Part shown: positions 17,898-28,417 of the stretch, piece after piece
Layout of the letters: each line of letters starts with the position of its first letter
Numbering within the stretch: the stretch's first letter is position 1
NCBI GenBank assembly: GCA_028277025.1
Contig: JAPYVG010000002.1
Coordinates: 75,154 to 139,153, forward strand
Origin: Sulfolobaceae archaeon
GTDB lineage: Archaea > Thermoproteota > Thermoprotei_A > Sulfolobales > Sulfolobaceae
Direction of reading: 5' to 3'
Length of the DNA stretch: 64,000 nt
Notes under the pieces: model-generated
What the model was told of the DNA's origin: nothing
Databases searched by the model: none
Seen by the model: the letters and a program-made list of their open reading frames with translations, nothing else
Made by a program: the position numbers and the translations under genes

Positions 17898-19692
17898 AAT
17901 GTCCTAAAGGTGGTGGAACTGGGACTTTTATTTTTATCTTCCCCTCTCTTAACCAAGGGGAGAGTAAATAAGCAACACCGTTTTTCTCCCAACTTAAGAT
18001 TCGTGCCTCGCTTTTTGAAAGCCCCAAAGTTTCCGCTACTTCGGGTTTTATTCTAAAAACTACCTTAGTGTTTGCCAACTGTACTATGATATCTGAAAGG
18101 TCTGACGGATTATGAGTAGAAAATATAAATCCTATTTTCCTCCTTCTCCCTAGCCTCATCATAGTAGCTATTTTTCCCGCTACCCTCCTCACATAATTTG
18201 CATCTTCTTCTCCTCCTCTTGAAGACGGAAAGAATTTATGGGCTTCATCTATTACTAAAACAAATCTATCCTTTAATATTCCCTTTTTCATTTGGGATTC
18301 CCTTAGTTCGAATATCCTATCTAACACGTAGTACGTCACTACCTTTTGTGCAAAGTCATCAAGTTCACTGTTATACAAATCCAGCACGAGGATCTTCTTG
18401 TCACTACTTAAAACCTTTGTGAGTGGGACTCTATAAGCTCCTACATCGAAAAGCCCAGTTTCCCTTAATAAGTATAATCCCCTTATTATGTTTTCCTTTG
18501 TACTTCTGTGGATGTTTAAGTTCTCAAAACTATCGTTTTCGAATTCTTCTATTAGTTCCGTTAGTGACGAAAGTTTATTGCCCTCCTTCTTTAGTAGGAT
18601 TTTGAGGAACTGAGTTGCTTGTTCAGAAAAATATGGATTAAGTCTAGGCAGGACTTTTTTCACGTCTTTAAACCTGAAATAAAAGGGATAAATTGTTGTA
18701 GTGCTTTTCCATTCACTATTTGATAACACTATTTCTCCTTCATTAATTGAGACGTAAAACTTAATCCCTTTCCTACTCAGATAATTTACAATTGGTTCGA
18801 CGTAGAGTTTATAATAAGCAGTAGTTATTGAAAGTAGGTCTTTTTTCCCATTAGTATACTTTTTTAACCACTTCTTGGAAACCGGATAGATTATTCCCAT
18901 GTTAATATTTGCAAGTTTTGAATAAAGGGATTCAAAAACGCTCAAACTCTCTTGTACAGCTTTACTCGTCTTATCTGGTGGTAAAAACATGTGATAATAA
19001 TCACCAGTTGCATCGAAGACGAATAGTTTAGTATCATCTGCAAGACTGTAAATTCCGGCAATTAAATCCTTGACGAATGATGTCTTTCCAGCACCGGTAG
19101 TTCCTAAAATTAGCATGTGGTAATTTAAGTCATCAAGGCTTATACTAATCCTTACTTTATTACTCTGCATATCGAGATAACCCAGTTTTAGTAGCCCTCT
19201 ATTTGTGTCTAACGACCTTTCAATTATTTCTGGTCTGGGAATTATCACGGGGGATTGCGGTTCAAGTATAATATCTGCTGCTTCTGGTTCCGTGGACTCT
19301 AAAACGTTAATCTTAGTGAGCATTTCACACTTAATTACTACATTAGAGATGAGTGAGCCGGGTTCTTCTTCCGTTGTCTCATTAGTGGATAATATGGGTG
19401 ATTCTGAGAACAAAAGGGAGGAGGCATCACTCCTCTCATAACCAACTACACGTAGCAGTACGAAATACAGTGATTTTATGTCTATTGCACCTAATAAAAT
19501 ACCGACCTTTCCTAAGAAGGGATACTTATAATAAGTCGTAGTATCCACTATTACGTTAGTGACGTTGTTTTCCTCATCAATTTTATTAGGCATACTTCTA
19601 GCTACTTTACCTATAATTTCGCCCAATGTTATCGCTAATGCTTTAGCCTTCTGTATTCTGTCCTTAATCTCATTAGTTATATCCTCAGACAA
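17875..19692 (-). CDS. HerA-like bipolar helicase/ATPase (DUF87 family)
   Basis: Hexameric FtsK/HerA-superfamily ATPase. An N-terminal beta-rich region (about 1-170, HAS-barrel position) precedes a P-loop LGTTGAGKTSFVKDLIAG near 195-212. Walker B appears as FVLVIDEAHKFFPSS near 480, followed by RLGRRRKIGFIFSTHNPSDL near 515 with arginine-finger-type residues. At 605 aa it is longer than the roughly 500-aa HerA of the Mre11/Rad50 operon, so it is likely a paralog. It overlaps the NurA-like gene by 8 bp, as helicase/nuclease pairs usually do. Confidence 0.85.
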   Translation of the reverse strand: MSEDITNEIKDRIQKAKALAITLGEIIGKVARSMPNKIDEENNVTNVIVDTTTYYKYPFLGKVGILLGAIDIKSLYFVLLRVVGYERSDASSLLFSESPILSTNETTEEEPGSLISNVVIKCEMLTKINVLESTEPEAADIILEPQSPVIIPRPEIIERSLDTNRGLLKLGYLDMQSNKVRISISLDDLNYHMLILGTTGAGKTSFVKDLIAGIYSLADDTKLFVFDATGDYYHMFLPPDKTSKAVQESLSVFESLYSKLANINMGIIYPVSKKWLKKYTNGKKDLLSITTAYYKLYVEPIVNYLSRKGIKFYVSINEGEIVLSNSEWKSTTTIYPFYFRFKDVKKVLPRLNPYFSEQATQFLKILLKKEGNKLSSLTELIEEFENDSFENLNIHRSTKENIIRGLYLLRETGLFDVGAYRVPLTKVLSSDKKILVLDLYNSELDDFAQKVVTYYVLDRIFELRESQMKKGILKDRFVLVIDEAHKFFPSSRGGEEDANYVRRVAGKIATMMRLGRRRKIGFIFSTHNPSDLSDIIVQLANTKVVFRIKPEVAETLGLSKSEARILSWEKNGVAYLLSPWLREGKIKIKVPVPPPLGHYDLSKAS

Positions 19693-20773
19693 CGTTTAGC
19701 ACCTCGAACTTACCCTTGAAGCTCTCTTGAAGTCCTATCTTCTCAATGGAGAATACTATATACCTCATTATCCCTGCCGAGAGCTCTTTAGACGCCTTAT
19801 CTGCTAAAGCTAGTATTGACGGTATTCCTTCCGTCGTAAACTTTAATGAAGAAATATAAGCAACGGCTTCCCTATTTAGTGATTCCATCCTTAGAATGGA
19901 AAATTTAGGTAAATACTTGTGGAGCGGGAAGATGAGGTAGTTAACGTATATCTTTACTTTGTCATCAACCTCCTTAAGTAACGGCCCTACTGAGATAATG
20001 GGGTAAGGAGGATTAAAGTTAAACCTAACCAGTTGGTAAAGGAAAGCTTCATCCGATAAAAACCCTCTGGGATCAACTCTATATCTTGATATTAACTCGG
20101 GATTGTTTGAAAGAGTCTTTATGAGCAAGTCAGACTTATCTAATCTCTTTACTACCCCTATGTAATTGTCGTCTATTATTTCTATCCTCCGCTTGATGAT
20201 AATTTTTTTCGCTTTCTCTGGCAGAAAGGTATACGACGGGAATAGGGGGCCATCAACTAACACTAAACCTTTGTCTTTAAGCTTCTTTAAGCCTTCAGTC
20301 TCTAAAATAGCCCTTAACTCGGTCTCTATCCTTTCTGGTTCTTGTGTAGATTGAAAAGGAGTTCCGTCAAGTGATACTGTTGTTACATACTTTGAGGAGT
20401 AAAGGTATGGATTTAAGCTTCCCTTGGAATGAGCTGACGGAGCTAAAGCTATGAAAGGTTTATCTAAATCTAGGCTTCTCATTCCGAAAAGTGATGGGTA
20501 AACGCCATAAATTGGAAATGATGAGGAGGAAGAGGCTATAGTTGATATGCTAATTATACCACCAGCTGAAGTAATACTCCTACTACTTCCATCTATTGCA
20601 AATATCTCTTTATTTACTTTTTTCGGTACTACCTCGCTTACTAAATCTTTATTTATAACTACAGCAGGTTTTTCAGAGTACTGTGCCTTGGGTACATATA
20701 CGTTAAAGTATTCTTTTATATATTTGTGAACAATTTCGTTAAGTATTACGGTAAGCTCATTAGTATTACTCAT
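19685..20773 (-). CDS. nurA: NurA-like nuclease
   Basis: 5'-3' nuclease of the RNase H-like NurA family, partner of HerA in DNA end resection. The first active-site Asp is in EIFAIDGSSRSI near 55-66, the second in KGLVLVDGPLFPSY near 168, and a His/Asp region follows near 320. Length is 362 aa. First gene of a four-gene unit (NurA-like, HerA-like, 136-aa protein, thioesterase). A TATA-like ATTTAAATATA at about 20797-20808 drives it. No mre11 or rad50 gene is present in the window. Confidence 0.85.
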   Translation of the reverse strand: MSNTNELTVILNEIVHKYIKEYFNVYVPKAQYSEKPAVVINKDLVSEVVPKKVNKEIFAIDGSSRSITSAGGIISISTIASSSSSFPIYGVYPSLFGMRSLDLDKPFIALAPSAHSKGSLNPYLYSSKYVTTVSLDGTPFQSTQEPERIETELRAILETEGLKKLKDKGLVLVDGPLFPSYTFLPEKAKKIIIKRRIEIIDDNYIGVVKRLDKSDLLIKTLSNNPELISRYRVDPRGFLSDEAFLYQLVRFNFNPPYPIISVGPLLKEVDDKVKIYVNYLIFPLHKYLPKFSILRMESLNREAVAYISSLKFTTEGIPSILALADKASKELSAGIMRYIVFSIEKIGLQESFKGKFEVLNVV

Positions 20774-20838
20774 TCTTTGATAAATTTTATGAGCGATATA
20801 TTTAAATATGGCGTATTACCCATGGGTATTACCGCATC

Positions 20839-22164
20839 TCATTCATCCCTAAGCAGTTGCCTTATTGCCACTATTACTGGATCCCATACTCTACTTATTG
20901 CCGGCAAATAACCCATCTCAGTGAAGAATACGTCCTCTATTGTAAAGCCTTTATACAATGCCGCTGCTAACATGTCTATCCTTCCTAACACCTCCTCTTC
21001 TCCAACTATTTGAGCACCTAAAACTTTCTTGCTGTCCTCGTCAGCTATTATCTTAATATGGATGTCCTTAGCCCCGGGGTAATATCTAGCTCTAGTCTTA
21101 CCGCTAATGGTGGCCGAATAAGCATGAAATCCGAACCTCTTCGCTTCTTCTTCTTGCAAACCAACCCTAGCAATGTATAATTCTTTATATTTAGTAATTT
21201 GCGTATTTACAACCCCTGGGAACTTCAACTCTTTTCCGCCAATATTACTTCCAGCCACATAACCCATTTTGTTAGCAACTGGGGCAAAAGGAACCCATGC
21301 CGGTTTTTTAGTAATAATGTTAACGCTTTCAGTATTATCACCCGCAGAATATACTTCCCTATAATTAGTCCTCATGTATTCATCAACCTTTATTGCCCCG
21401 GTTTCACCTATAGTTATTTTATCCTTTACTAACTCGACGTTAGGTTCTACTCCTATGGCTACTATAGTACCGTCTACTTCATATTTTCCTTTATCAGTTA
21501 CTATTTCTCTACCGCCATTCTTAATCGAGACCACGCTTTCTCCTAGTCTTACCTCAACGTCTCTCGAGACTCTATCGGTTACTATCTTACCCAGTTCTTG
21601 GTCAATCATTTTATTTAGTAAATAAGGCCCCTTATGTATTAGTATGACTTTCTTTCCTCTTTCTGACAAGGCTTCGGCACTCTCAACACCCAATATCCCC
21701 CCGCCTATTATCGCAATCTTATTTAATGACCAGATCTTATGCCTTAATTCTACAGCCTCAGCAGGGTGATGAAGGTAGAATACTCTGTCTTCTAACCCGT
21801 CATCTGTACTTATCTTTTTTGGTTTAGCACCAGTACTTATAACTAAATAATCATACTCGCTTTTCACTTTACCGTCCTTACCCTCAGCGTAAACTATCCT
21901 AGCACTTAAGTCAACTTCAGCAACTTTCATGTTAGTTCTTACGTTTATCTTTCTCTTCTCTCTGAAGAATTCTGGAGTATAAGTCATAAATAAGTTTTCG
22001 TCGTTAAACAACCCTTCCATGAAATATGGTATACCACAAGGCGCATGACTTACCATTTCTGTTGCTTCGAAAACCTCTATTTCCATCTCTGGTTTTAATC
22101 TTCTAGCCCTTGAAGAAGCACTCATCCCAGCAGCTCCGCCGCCTATAACTACGAGTTTTTCCAT
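20839..22164 (-). CDS. CoA-disulfide reductase / FAD-dependent pyridine nucleotide-disulfide oxidoreductase
   Basis: Class III flavoprotein with one redox-active Cys in SHAPCGIPYF near 39-48. FAD-binding VIGGGAAGMSASSRARRL lies at 5-22, the second dinucleotide fold IAIIGGGILGVESAEAL near 153, and YSAGDNTE near 278 closes the FAD site. The single Cys and 441-aa length fit CoA-disulfide reductase/NADH oxidase, which reduces CoA or persulfide disulfides with NAD(P)H. Divergent from the next gene with a TATA box at about 22172-22179 and GGAG just ahead of the ATG. Confidence 0.87.
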   Translation of the reverse strand: MEKLVVIGGGAAGMSASSRARRLKPEMEIEVFEATEMVSHAPCGIPYFMEGLFNDENLFMTYTPEFFREKRKINVRTNMKVAEVDLSARIVYAEGKDGKVKSEYDYLVISTGAKPKKISTDDGLEDRVFYLHHPAEAVELRHKIWSLNKIAIIGGGILGVESAEALSERGKKVILIHKGPYLLNKMIDQELGKIVTDRVSRDVEVRLGESVVSIKNGGREIVTDKGKYEVDGTIVAIGVEPNVELVKDKITIGETGAIKVDEYMRTNYREVYSAGDNTESVNIITKKPAWVPFAPVANKMGYVAGSNIGGKELKFPGVVNTQITKYKELYIARVGLQEEEAKRFGFHAYSATISGKTRARYYPGAKDIHIKIIADEDSKKVLGAQIVGEEEVLGRIDMLAAALYKGFTIEDVFFTEMGYLPAISRVWDPVIVAIRQLLRDE

Positions 22165-22167
22165 CTC

Positions 22168-22202
22168 CTTATATAATACTGAGAAGACCTTTTTATACTG
22201 TT
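22168..22202. promoter_or_regulatory. divergent promoter pair
   Basis: TTATATAA at about 22172-22179 reads as a TATA box for the minus-strand reductase. TTTTTATAC at about 22190-22198 lies about 24 bp upstream of ATG 22218 and fits a leaderless plus-strand transcript. The two units are separated by 53 bp. Confidence 0.55.
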
Positions 22203-22217
22203 CATAGAGTATCTTTT

Positions 22218-22652
22218 ATGGAATCTACTCTTTTTGAGGGGATTATAAAAAGATTAAGTGAAACAAGCGAAGCAGGATTAAGTTTTAATGAGATAGAAGC
22301 CCTAAAGTTCTTAAGGGAAGAAACGAGAAAACAGGCAGAGATTTATAAAGCCTTTACTGATGGGATTAACTCCAAAAAATGGGACATGGCACTATCTAAC
22401 TTTATTTTATTTATCCAAAGGGTTAACATGGTTTTACTCTATCTACTACAACCCACTAACGTATCTTTACTGGTCGGAAGTAAAATATCAAACCTAATTG
22501 AAGAGTATCTATCCACGGTCTCATTATCTCTTTCTTCCTCATTGTTACTCTTAAGACCTTATTTAAAAGAAATGGGGATAGAGAGTATTACCGCTTCTCT
22601 TTCATCCAACCCACCATCCCTTAACGTAAGCATGGTGATAAAGAGTGCTTGA
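22218..22652 (+). CDS. uncharacterised 144-aa helical protein
   Basis: Not recognised. All-helical prediction by eye, with a leucine/serine-rich stretch ([16 protein letters not shown]) near 105-120 and no metal or nucleotide motif. Leaderless start at ATG 22218. It overlaps the PGI/PMI gene by 8 bp and so belongs to the PGI/PMI-cysS operon; it may be an accessory of that isomerase, though nothing in the sequence proves it. Confidence 0.72.
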   Translation: MESTLFEGIIKRLSETSEAGLSFNEIEALKFLREETRKQAEIYKAFTDGINSKKWDMALSNFILFIQRVNMVLLYLLQPTNVSLLVGSKISNLIEEYLSTVSLSLSSSLLLLRPYLKEMGIESITASLSSNPPSLNVSMVIKSA

Positions 22653-23568
22653 CATATACTTGAAGTGGGTTGATTTTTACAAAGAAGCATTAAAAGAACC
22701 TTTACCTTCGATCAGAATTGAAAAACTCGTATATTTAGGAATAGGAGGTAGCGGGATTCCCGGGGAAATTCTAAAGATGTTAAACTTACCAGTGGAATAT
22801 CATACCTATAGGGGTTATAAGGCTAAAGCAGATGAAAAAAGCACTATTATAGCTGTAAGTTATTCTGGAAATACTACTGAAACTCTAGTGGCTTTAAAAA
22901 ACGTTGAGAAGTACACTAATAAAATTATAGTTATAACATCTGGTGGCAGACTACAAGAATTGGCTAAAAATAGGGGTTATCCCGTATTAAACTTACCCAA
23001 AGGATATCAGACACGGTACGTTTTTCCTTTTATAATCACATACCTCATAAGGTTAATTAATGAAGGAGTTGGGACTAATTACTCAGTTAACGAGTTGATA
23101 GAAGGTGTTAAAGATACTTCCAGCATTAATGAGAAAGCAAGCGTCTTAGCTTCAAGAATCGCTGGCAATATTCCAGTATTTTATGCGTCAGATTACTTGC
23201 CAATTGCCGAAAGGTTTAAACAAGAAATTAATGAGAATGCGAAATACCCCGCGTTCTTTGCTGAACTACCAGAGGCTAATCATAACGAGATAGAACTTTA
23301 TTCCACTTCAGTACTAAAATTCCCGTTCTTCCCTATCATAATAGCGAGTGATAAGATCGATTACTTAACAGCGGAACTACTTAAAGCAGAAGTGATAAGG
23401 CCTTTGTATGATTCAGTTTTAAGGAACATCTCCTCACTTACGCTCTATGCTGGTTTGCTTTCGGTTAAGCTAGCATTACTCGTAAACGCAAAACCAGAAG
23501 AGTTAAGGTTAATTCCTAAAATAAGGGAAATGACCTTTAAGGCGATGGAAAATGAGCTACCCAATTAA
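22645..23568 (+). CDS. bifunctional phosphoglucose/phosphomannose isomerase
   Basis: Interconverts glucose 6-P, fructose 6-P and mannose 6-P; the crenarchaeal PGI/PMI family of about 300 aa. SIS-domain motifs are [15 protein letters not shown] near 28-42 and [15 protein letters not shown] near 70-84. [10 protein letters not shown] near 212-221 provides the catalytic Glu/His pair. Start is a GTG inside the preceding gene. It supplies gluconeogenic hexose phosphate in organisms that use a branched Entner-Doudoroff route for catabolism. Confidence 0.93.
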   Translation: MLDIYLKWVDFYKEALKEPLPSIRIEKLVYLGIGGSGIPGEILKMLNLPVEYHTYRGYKAKADEKSTIIAVSYSGNTTETLVALKNVEKYTNKIIVITSGGRLQELAKNRGYPVLNLPKGYQTRYVFPFIITYLIRLINEGVGTNYSVNELIEGVKDTSSINEKASVLASRIAGNIPVFYASDYLPIAERFKQEINENAKYPAFFAELPEANHNEIELYSTSVLKFPFFPIIIASDKIDYLTAELLKAEVIRPLYDSVLRNISSLTLYAGLLSVKLALLVNAKPEELRLIPKIREMTFKAMENELPN

Positions 23569-24964
23569 GATTTATAATACTATGGGTAGGAAATTAGAAG
23601 AATTTACAACATTTGAGCCTGGACTAGTTAAAATGTACGTATGTGGGCCTACGGTACAAGATTATATCCACATTGGTCATGGTAGGACTTTTGTAGCCTT
23701 TGATTCAATAGTTAGGTATCTCAAATTGAGAGGGTACACAGTTATTAGGGTGCAAAACATTACAGATATCGACGATAAGATAATTAATAGGGCTAAGGAA
23801 GAGGGTAAGGATTGGACTGAGGTAGCTGAGTTTTATATGAAGGATTATTTAAAAGACATGGAGGAGCTAAAAGTACAAATTGATCAACACCCACGGGTTA
23901 CCCAGCATATTAAGGAGATAATTGACTTCATTCAAGGACTCATTGATAAAGGTCACGCTTATGTTGCTCCAAGTGGTAGTGTTTATTTTGACGTTGACAC
24001 GTTTGACAGTTACGGATTATTGTCTGGAACTAAAAAAGAAGAATGGAATCAGGGGGAGGAGTTCGTAAAAGAGAAAAGACATCCTTATGATTTTGCATTA
24101 TGGAAGGCATGGAAACCTGGGGAACCATATTGGGATTCCCCATGGGGTAAAGGAAGACCGGGGTGGCACATCGAGTGTTCTACTATGTCTACTAGATATC
24201 TCGGTGATCAGATTGATATCCACGGTGGCGGGATGGATTTAATCTTTCCTCATCACGAGAATGAGAGAGCACAGAGTGAAGCACTATTAGGTAAAACTTG
24301 GGTAAGGTATTGGGTTCACGTATCTTATCTGACAATACGTAAAGAGAAGATGAGTAAGTCTTTAAAGAACATTATTCCGCTTAATGAGTCTTTAAAGAAG
24401 TGGGGGGCTGATGTATTAAGATATTGGTTCCTCTCAGCCAGTTACAAAAGTAGTATTGACTATAGCGAAGAGGCACTAGAACAAGCTAAGTCCTCGTTAT
24501 CAAGGCTAAAGGACGCCATGAGCATAATAAGGAGTATAGTAAGTGAAGGGCCTAAGTATTACTCTAAAGACGAGGACGTAAAGGTGCAAAGGGAGATAAT
24601 AGCTTTGATACATAAGTTCCACGAGGCTATGAGCGATAATTTCGATACAGCCACAGCTCTTTCTCACATACATAATATAGCAAGTCTGGTTTTCGACAAA
24701 TTACAATACTCTAGGGATTTTATGGGTGCAATGCTAGCTCTTGAGGCTTTCAGGCAATTCAATTACGTATTCGGTGTAATGGATGAAGAATTTGCCCCCA
24801 CATATGAGAGAGTTTATAAAGTTATAGATGCGGTGGTTGAAGTTAGGAATATACTTAGGGCTAAAAAAATGTACGACTTGAGTGACCAAATAAGGTCAGT
24901 TTTAGCAAGTGCGGGAATAAAGGTGCTTGATGGAAAAGATAAGTCTACTTGGCGTTTTGAGTAA
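23552..24964 (+). CDS. cysS: cysteinyl-tRNA synthetase
   Basis: Class I aminoacyl-tRNA synthetase, 470 aa. Seen in order: [20 protein letters not shown] at 27-46 with zinc Cys and [13 protein letters not shown] near 205 with a second zinc Cys, [13 protein letters not shown] near 230 and KMSKSLKN near 268. A standard gene; overlaps the isomerase gene by 17 bp and its 3' end overlaps the convergent Nudix gene by 20 bp. Confidence 0.97.
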   Translation: MSYPIKIYNTMGRKLEEFTTFEPGLVKMYVCGPTVQDYIHIGHGRTFVAFDSIVRYLKLRGYTVIRVQNITDIDDKIINRAKEEGKDWTEVAEFYMKDYLKDMEELKVQIDQHPRVTQHIKEIIDFIQGLIDKGHAYVAPSGSVYFDVDTFDSYGLLSGTKKEEWNQGEEFVKEKRHPYDFALWKAWKPGEPYWDSPWGKGRPGWHIECSTMSTRYLGDQIDIHGGGMDLIFPHHENERAQSEALLGKTWVRYWVHVSYLTIRKEKMSKSLKNIIPLNESLKKWGADVLRYWFLSASYKSSIDYSEEALEQAKSSLSRLKDAMSIIRSIVSEGPKYYSKDEDVKVQREIIALIHKFHEAMSDNFDTATALSHIHNIASLVFDKLQYSRDFMGAMLALEAFRQFNYVFGVMDEEFAPTYERVYKVIDAVVEVRNILRAKKMYDLSDQIRSVLASAGIKVLDGKDKSTWRFE

Positions 24965-25397
24965 TATCTATTATATGCAATGGTAAAGTCAAATTTTCAT
25001 CCTCTCCTTTTATTTTAAAGTATTTTTCGAGCATCTCAACTGTTGATGGGCTAACTTTTTCCCTCTTTATCTCTTCTAAGCTCAGAAATCTAGCGTCTAA
25101 GGCGTCACTTGCCGGTTTTAATTCCCCTCCTATCACTTCACATATATAGTCTAAAATCACGTAATGAAAACCCTCTTTTATTATCTCCACAACGGCAAGA
25201 AGCTTAGTGGGTTTAACTTCTAGCGAAGTTTCCTCCTTTAATTCCCTTTTTATCGCTTCATCTAATGTTTCTCCAAACTTTACTTTACCCCCTGGTATAG
25301 CCCACATACCTTGGTTTGGAGGGTTTTTTCTTTTCACTAACAAGACTCTATCCTTGTTATCAAATATTACTCCTCCGACAGCCACTTTAGGTTCCAT
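24945..25397 (-). CDS. Nudix hydrolase
   Basis: Hydrolyses a nucleoside diphosphate linked to another moiety; substrate not predictable. The Nudix box is complete: [20 protein letters not shown] with the REL-EE core, in a protein of about 150 aa. The frame extends to a GTG at 25433, but that codon lies inside the TATA box (GTATATTAAC, about 25423-25432). A start near 25402 makes ATG 25397 (MEPKVAVGG) the leaderless choice. Confidence 0.9.
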   Translation of the reverse strand: MEPKVAVGGVIFDNKDRVLLVKRKNPPNQGMWAIPGGKVKFGETLDEAIKRELKEETSLEVKPTKLLAVVEIIKEGFHYVILDYICEVIGGELKPASDALDARFLSLEEIKREKVSPSTVEMLEKYFKIKGEDENLTLPLHIIDITQNAK

Positions 25398-25452
25398 ATA
25401 AAAAATTTTCATGGGATAAAAGTTAATATACACTATAGTTACTCATCTATCA

Positions 25453-26766
25453 ATGAAAGCATTACAACTGGTCTTACTCACACTCTTATTAACCTTATCA
25501 TTAACGACTATAGCTGGGTTAAACGTTAATAATTATCACACACAACAAGTGAGTCAAGTAACTTTATTCCAGAAATTACAGTATATTATGAAAACTGAAA
25601 CAAAGGTAAAGAATTCAACGTACGTTAATTACTATGAAGTAAATTACACAGTAGTTCACTATGAACCGTCAAATTCTACGATCGAAGTTTATACAAAAGG
25701 TAATTATACGTACGTACAAATATCAAACACAACATCAAGTAAAAATGAGAGTAATACTACGTCCACTTTTAACGTAAGTAAAATTATTGGCGAAGGTAAC
25801 TTCTCGGTTAATATCTTCAACGAGATCTCATCACTACATTACCCCTATATCTTTACTTACTTCCTTGCCAATGACACTTATGCCTTAATACTCTCTCACG
25901 GAGAATATGTGTTACAGTATTTAGGCACTAAAAAAGTGGACTTTAACGGAACTAATATTACCGTTTTGATGTACAACGTTGTTTTCAACTATACGTATTC
26001 TCAAGAATACGAGATTTTACCTAACGGCCTAATTTTTAATACTTCGTTTACTACTAATAACGGTACCAATGTTGTACTCACTTTAACAAACTATCAGAAC
26101 GAATTCTCAATTCCTTTTAACGTTACTGATTCCCCCGGTGTAGGTGTTCCTTACCTTTATATTTTCTATTTGTATAATCCAGCTGCAAAGACTTTGACCC
26201 CACAGATTTATATAGAGACTTATTACCCGTTTGAAATAGGCAATTACCTAGCACAAGTGCAGTATTTGTTATATCCAGCTTCCGGTAGTAAGATGCTACA
26301 ACCAAACTATATTTACGGTATACCCACAGATTTCTCAATATATTTCAAACCATATAAGGACGAACTCACCGGTTTTGTGACAAATGTTGGAAATAAAAAC
26401 ATAACATGGGGAGGGAATATGTTCACTTTGCTTAATGAGTCCACTGTATTAACCGCTAATAATACTGAGGTCGAGGCATATTTATACGAGTTCTCGAATA
26501 ATTTCTCAACCGTTTATCTATATGTATTGCCTAGCGGACTAGTATTGCAAGAATACAATTTCTCTAAAACTTTAGGAACATACGCTGAAGGATTCCGGTT
26601 CTTGGCTAATGAATACGTTCCGATGAACGCAACATATCCTACGCTTACTTCTCCTACTTACACTTCCTTGCCATTTAAATTGGTTAACTTTAATACCGCA
26701 TTAATGGTTACAATAGTTTTTACTATCGTTATCTCTGTTATAATTCTTTTATTCCGGCAGAGGTAG
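25453..26766 (+). CDS. exported, membrane-anchored glycoprotein of unknown function
   Basis: 437 aa with an N-terminal signal-like segment (LQLVLLTLLLTLSLTTIAGL, 4-23) and a C-terminal anchor (TALMVTIVFTIVISVIILLF near 413). The extracellular part is Tyr/Asn/Thr-rich with more than twenty N-x-S/T sites, as in Sulfolobales surface proteins. No catalytic motif recognised. It stands alone between the Nudix gene (divergent) and gdhA. Confidence 0.75.
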   Translation: MKALQLVLLTLLLTLSLTTIAGLNVNNYHTQQVSQVTLFQKLQYIMKTETKVKNSTYVNYYEVNYTVVHYEPSNSTIEVYTKGNYTYVQISNTTSSKNESNTTSTFNVSKIIGEGNFSVNIFNEISSLHYPYIFTYFLANDTYALILSHGEYVLQYLGTKKVDFNGTNITVLMYNVVFNYTYSQEYEILPNGLIFNTSFTTNNGTNVVLTLTNYQNEFSIPFNVTDSPGVGVPYLYIFYLYNPAAKTLTPQIYIETYYPFEIGNYLAQVQYLLYPASGSKMLQPNYIYGIPTDFSIYFKPYKDELTGFVTNVGNKNITWGGNMFTLLNESTVLTANNTEVEAYLYEFSNNFSTVYLYVLPSGLVLQEYNFSKTLGTYAEGFRFLANEYVPMNATYPTLTSPTYTSLPFKLVNFNTALMVTIVFTIVISVIILLFRQR

Positions 26767-26893
26767 TCGTAGGTTATTTAAGTATTTTTTATTATTTGTT
26801 ATTTATCCCCATCTTCATATACTTCTTGCAAAATGCTTATGCGTGATTATTAGATAACTTAAAATTTTAGGTAACAAAAAAGAGAATGAGAAC

Positions 26894-28162
26894 ATGAGTT
26901 CTGCTTTAGAAGAAACGTTAACTTCGGACCTTTATGATCAACAAGTAAAGAAATTGTATAAAGTAGGAGAAATTCTAGGTTTGTCTGAAGACGTGCTATA
27001 CACGCTTAGCCAACCAGAAAGGGTCATTCAAGTGAAGATCGAAATAAAAGGGAGTGATGGTAAAGTAAAGACTTTCATTGGTTGGAGATCACAACACAAT
27101 AGTGCGTTGGGCCCCTACAAAGGAGGAGTGAGATTCCATCCAAATGTAACACAGAATGAGGTTATCGCGCTTTCAATGATGATGACATGGAAAAATGCGT
27201 TATTGCAATTACCTTATGGTGGAGGAAAGGGTGGTATCAGGGTTGACCCTTCAAAGCTCTCAAGAGAGGAATTAGAATTATTGTCAAGGAGATATATCGA
27301 CGCGTTGTATAAATATATAGGTAGTGAACTAGACGTTCCAGCTCCAGACGTTAACACAAATCCCCAAATAATGGCTTGGTTCTTGGATGAGTATGTTAAA
27401 ATCACTGGTAAGGTAGACTTTGCCACTTTTACCGGTAAGCCCGTAGAGTTAGGAGGACTCTCAACCAGGAACTACAGTACTGGTCTTGGAGTAGCTACTG
27501 TAGCTAAGGAGGCTGCAAAGAAATTCTTAGGAGGTATTGAGGGAGCGAAAGTAATAATTCAAGGATTTGGAAATGTGGGTTCTTTTACTGCACTATTCAT
27601 AGAAGAGATGGGGGCAAAAGTAATAGGTGTTAGCGACTCAAAAGGTGGAGTAATTAATACAGATGGTCTTGATGTTAAGAAATTATTAGAAGTAAAAGAG
27701 AAGACCGGTTCGGTTATAAACTACCAAGATGGGAAAAAAGTTACTAATGAAGAGCTATTAATTTCAGACTGTGATATCCTAATACCTGCAGCATTAGAGA
27801 ACGTTATTCACAAGTTCAACGCCCCTAAGGTTAAGGCCAAACTAATTGTTGAAGGTGCTAATGGACCATTAACTGCAGATGCAGATGTAGTAATGAAGGA
27901 AAGAGGGATTCCCGTAGTTCCGGATATTTTGGCTAATGCTGGAGGTGTTGTGGGTAGTTATGTGGAGTGGGCAAATAATAAGATGGGAGAAATAATGGAA
28001 GAGGAAGAGGCTAAAAAGTTGATTATTTCTAGGATGGAAAAGGCATTTAACGGCGTTTATGAAGAGTATAACAAATTAGGTGATCAAGACTTAAGGACTG
28101 CAGCTATGGCCATAGCGATTGAGAAAGTTGTAAACGCTATGAAGGCTAGAGGTATGATATAA
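26894..28162 (+). CDS. gdhA: glutamate dehydrogenase
   Basis: Catalyses the reversible oxidative deamination of glutamate to 2-oxoglutarate. [18 protein letters not shown] near 74-91 carries the substrate-binding Lys, [14 protein letters not shown] near 104-117 the catalytic Lys, [14 protein letters not shown] near 152 and the nucleotide fold [15 protein letters not shown] near 218. 422 aa is standard for the hexameric archaeal enzyme. A TATA-like ACTTAAAATTTT about 30 bp upstream gives a very short leader. Monocistronic. Confidence 0.97.
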   Translation: MSSALEETLTSDLYDQQVKKLYKVGEILGLSEDVLYTLSQPERVIQVKIEIKGSDGKVKTFIGWRSQHNSALGPYKGGVRFHPNVTQNEVIALSMMMTWKNALLQLPYGGGKGGIRVDPSKLSREELELLSRRYIDALYKYIGSELDVPAPDVNTNPQIMAWFLDEYVKITGKVDFATFTGKPVELGGLSTRNYSTGLGVATVAKEAAKKFLGGIEGAKVIIQGFGNVGSFTALFIEEMGAKVIGVSDSKGGVINTDGLDVKKLLEVKEKTGSVINYQDGKKVTNEELLISDCDILIPAALENVIHKFNAPKVKAKLIVEGANGPLTADADVVMKERGIPVVPDILANAGGVVGSYVEWANNKMGEIMEEEEAKKLIISRMEKAFNGVYEEYNKLGDQDLRTAAMAIAIEKVVNAMKARGMI

Positions 28163-28409
28163 GGAAAAGAATTATAATAAATAGGAAAATAACGAAGGCT
28201 ATGATTAGCATTGTTTTTGCAATGTCCTTATTACTTCCGAAAACGATGGGTATTGGGCCTATAAAGATAACCCCACCATATTCACTTTTTCTTTGTTGCT
28301 GGTTTCTTTGTTCCTCTCCTCTAATCATTTCTAGTATAAAACCTATTATTATTACAAGTAAGCCTACGAAAATAAGAGTTAGTCCAATACTATAAAGCAA
28401 GGAATTCAT
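28146..28409 (-). CDS. TIGR00304-type small membrane protein
   Basis: 87 aa with two membrane segments at the ends ([39 protein letters not shown]) around the conserved [19 protein letters not shown]. This matches the archaeal TIGR00304/DUF131 family of unknown function. Its end overlaps gdhA by 17 bp; it lies 8 bp downstream of the OLD-like gene and is probably co-transcribed with it. Confidence 0.75.
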   Translation of the reverse strand: MNSLLYSIGLTLIFVGLLVIIIGFILEMIRGEEQRNQQQRKSEYGGVIFIGPIPIVFGSNKDIAKTMLIIAFVIFLFIIILFLISYL

Positions 28410-28417
28410 ATGATAAA

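Noticed and set aside
18150..18170. Minus-strand ATGATGA inside the HerA-like gene
   Set aside because: No D or D' box within guide distance; coding sequence.
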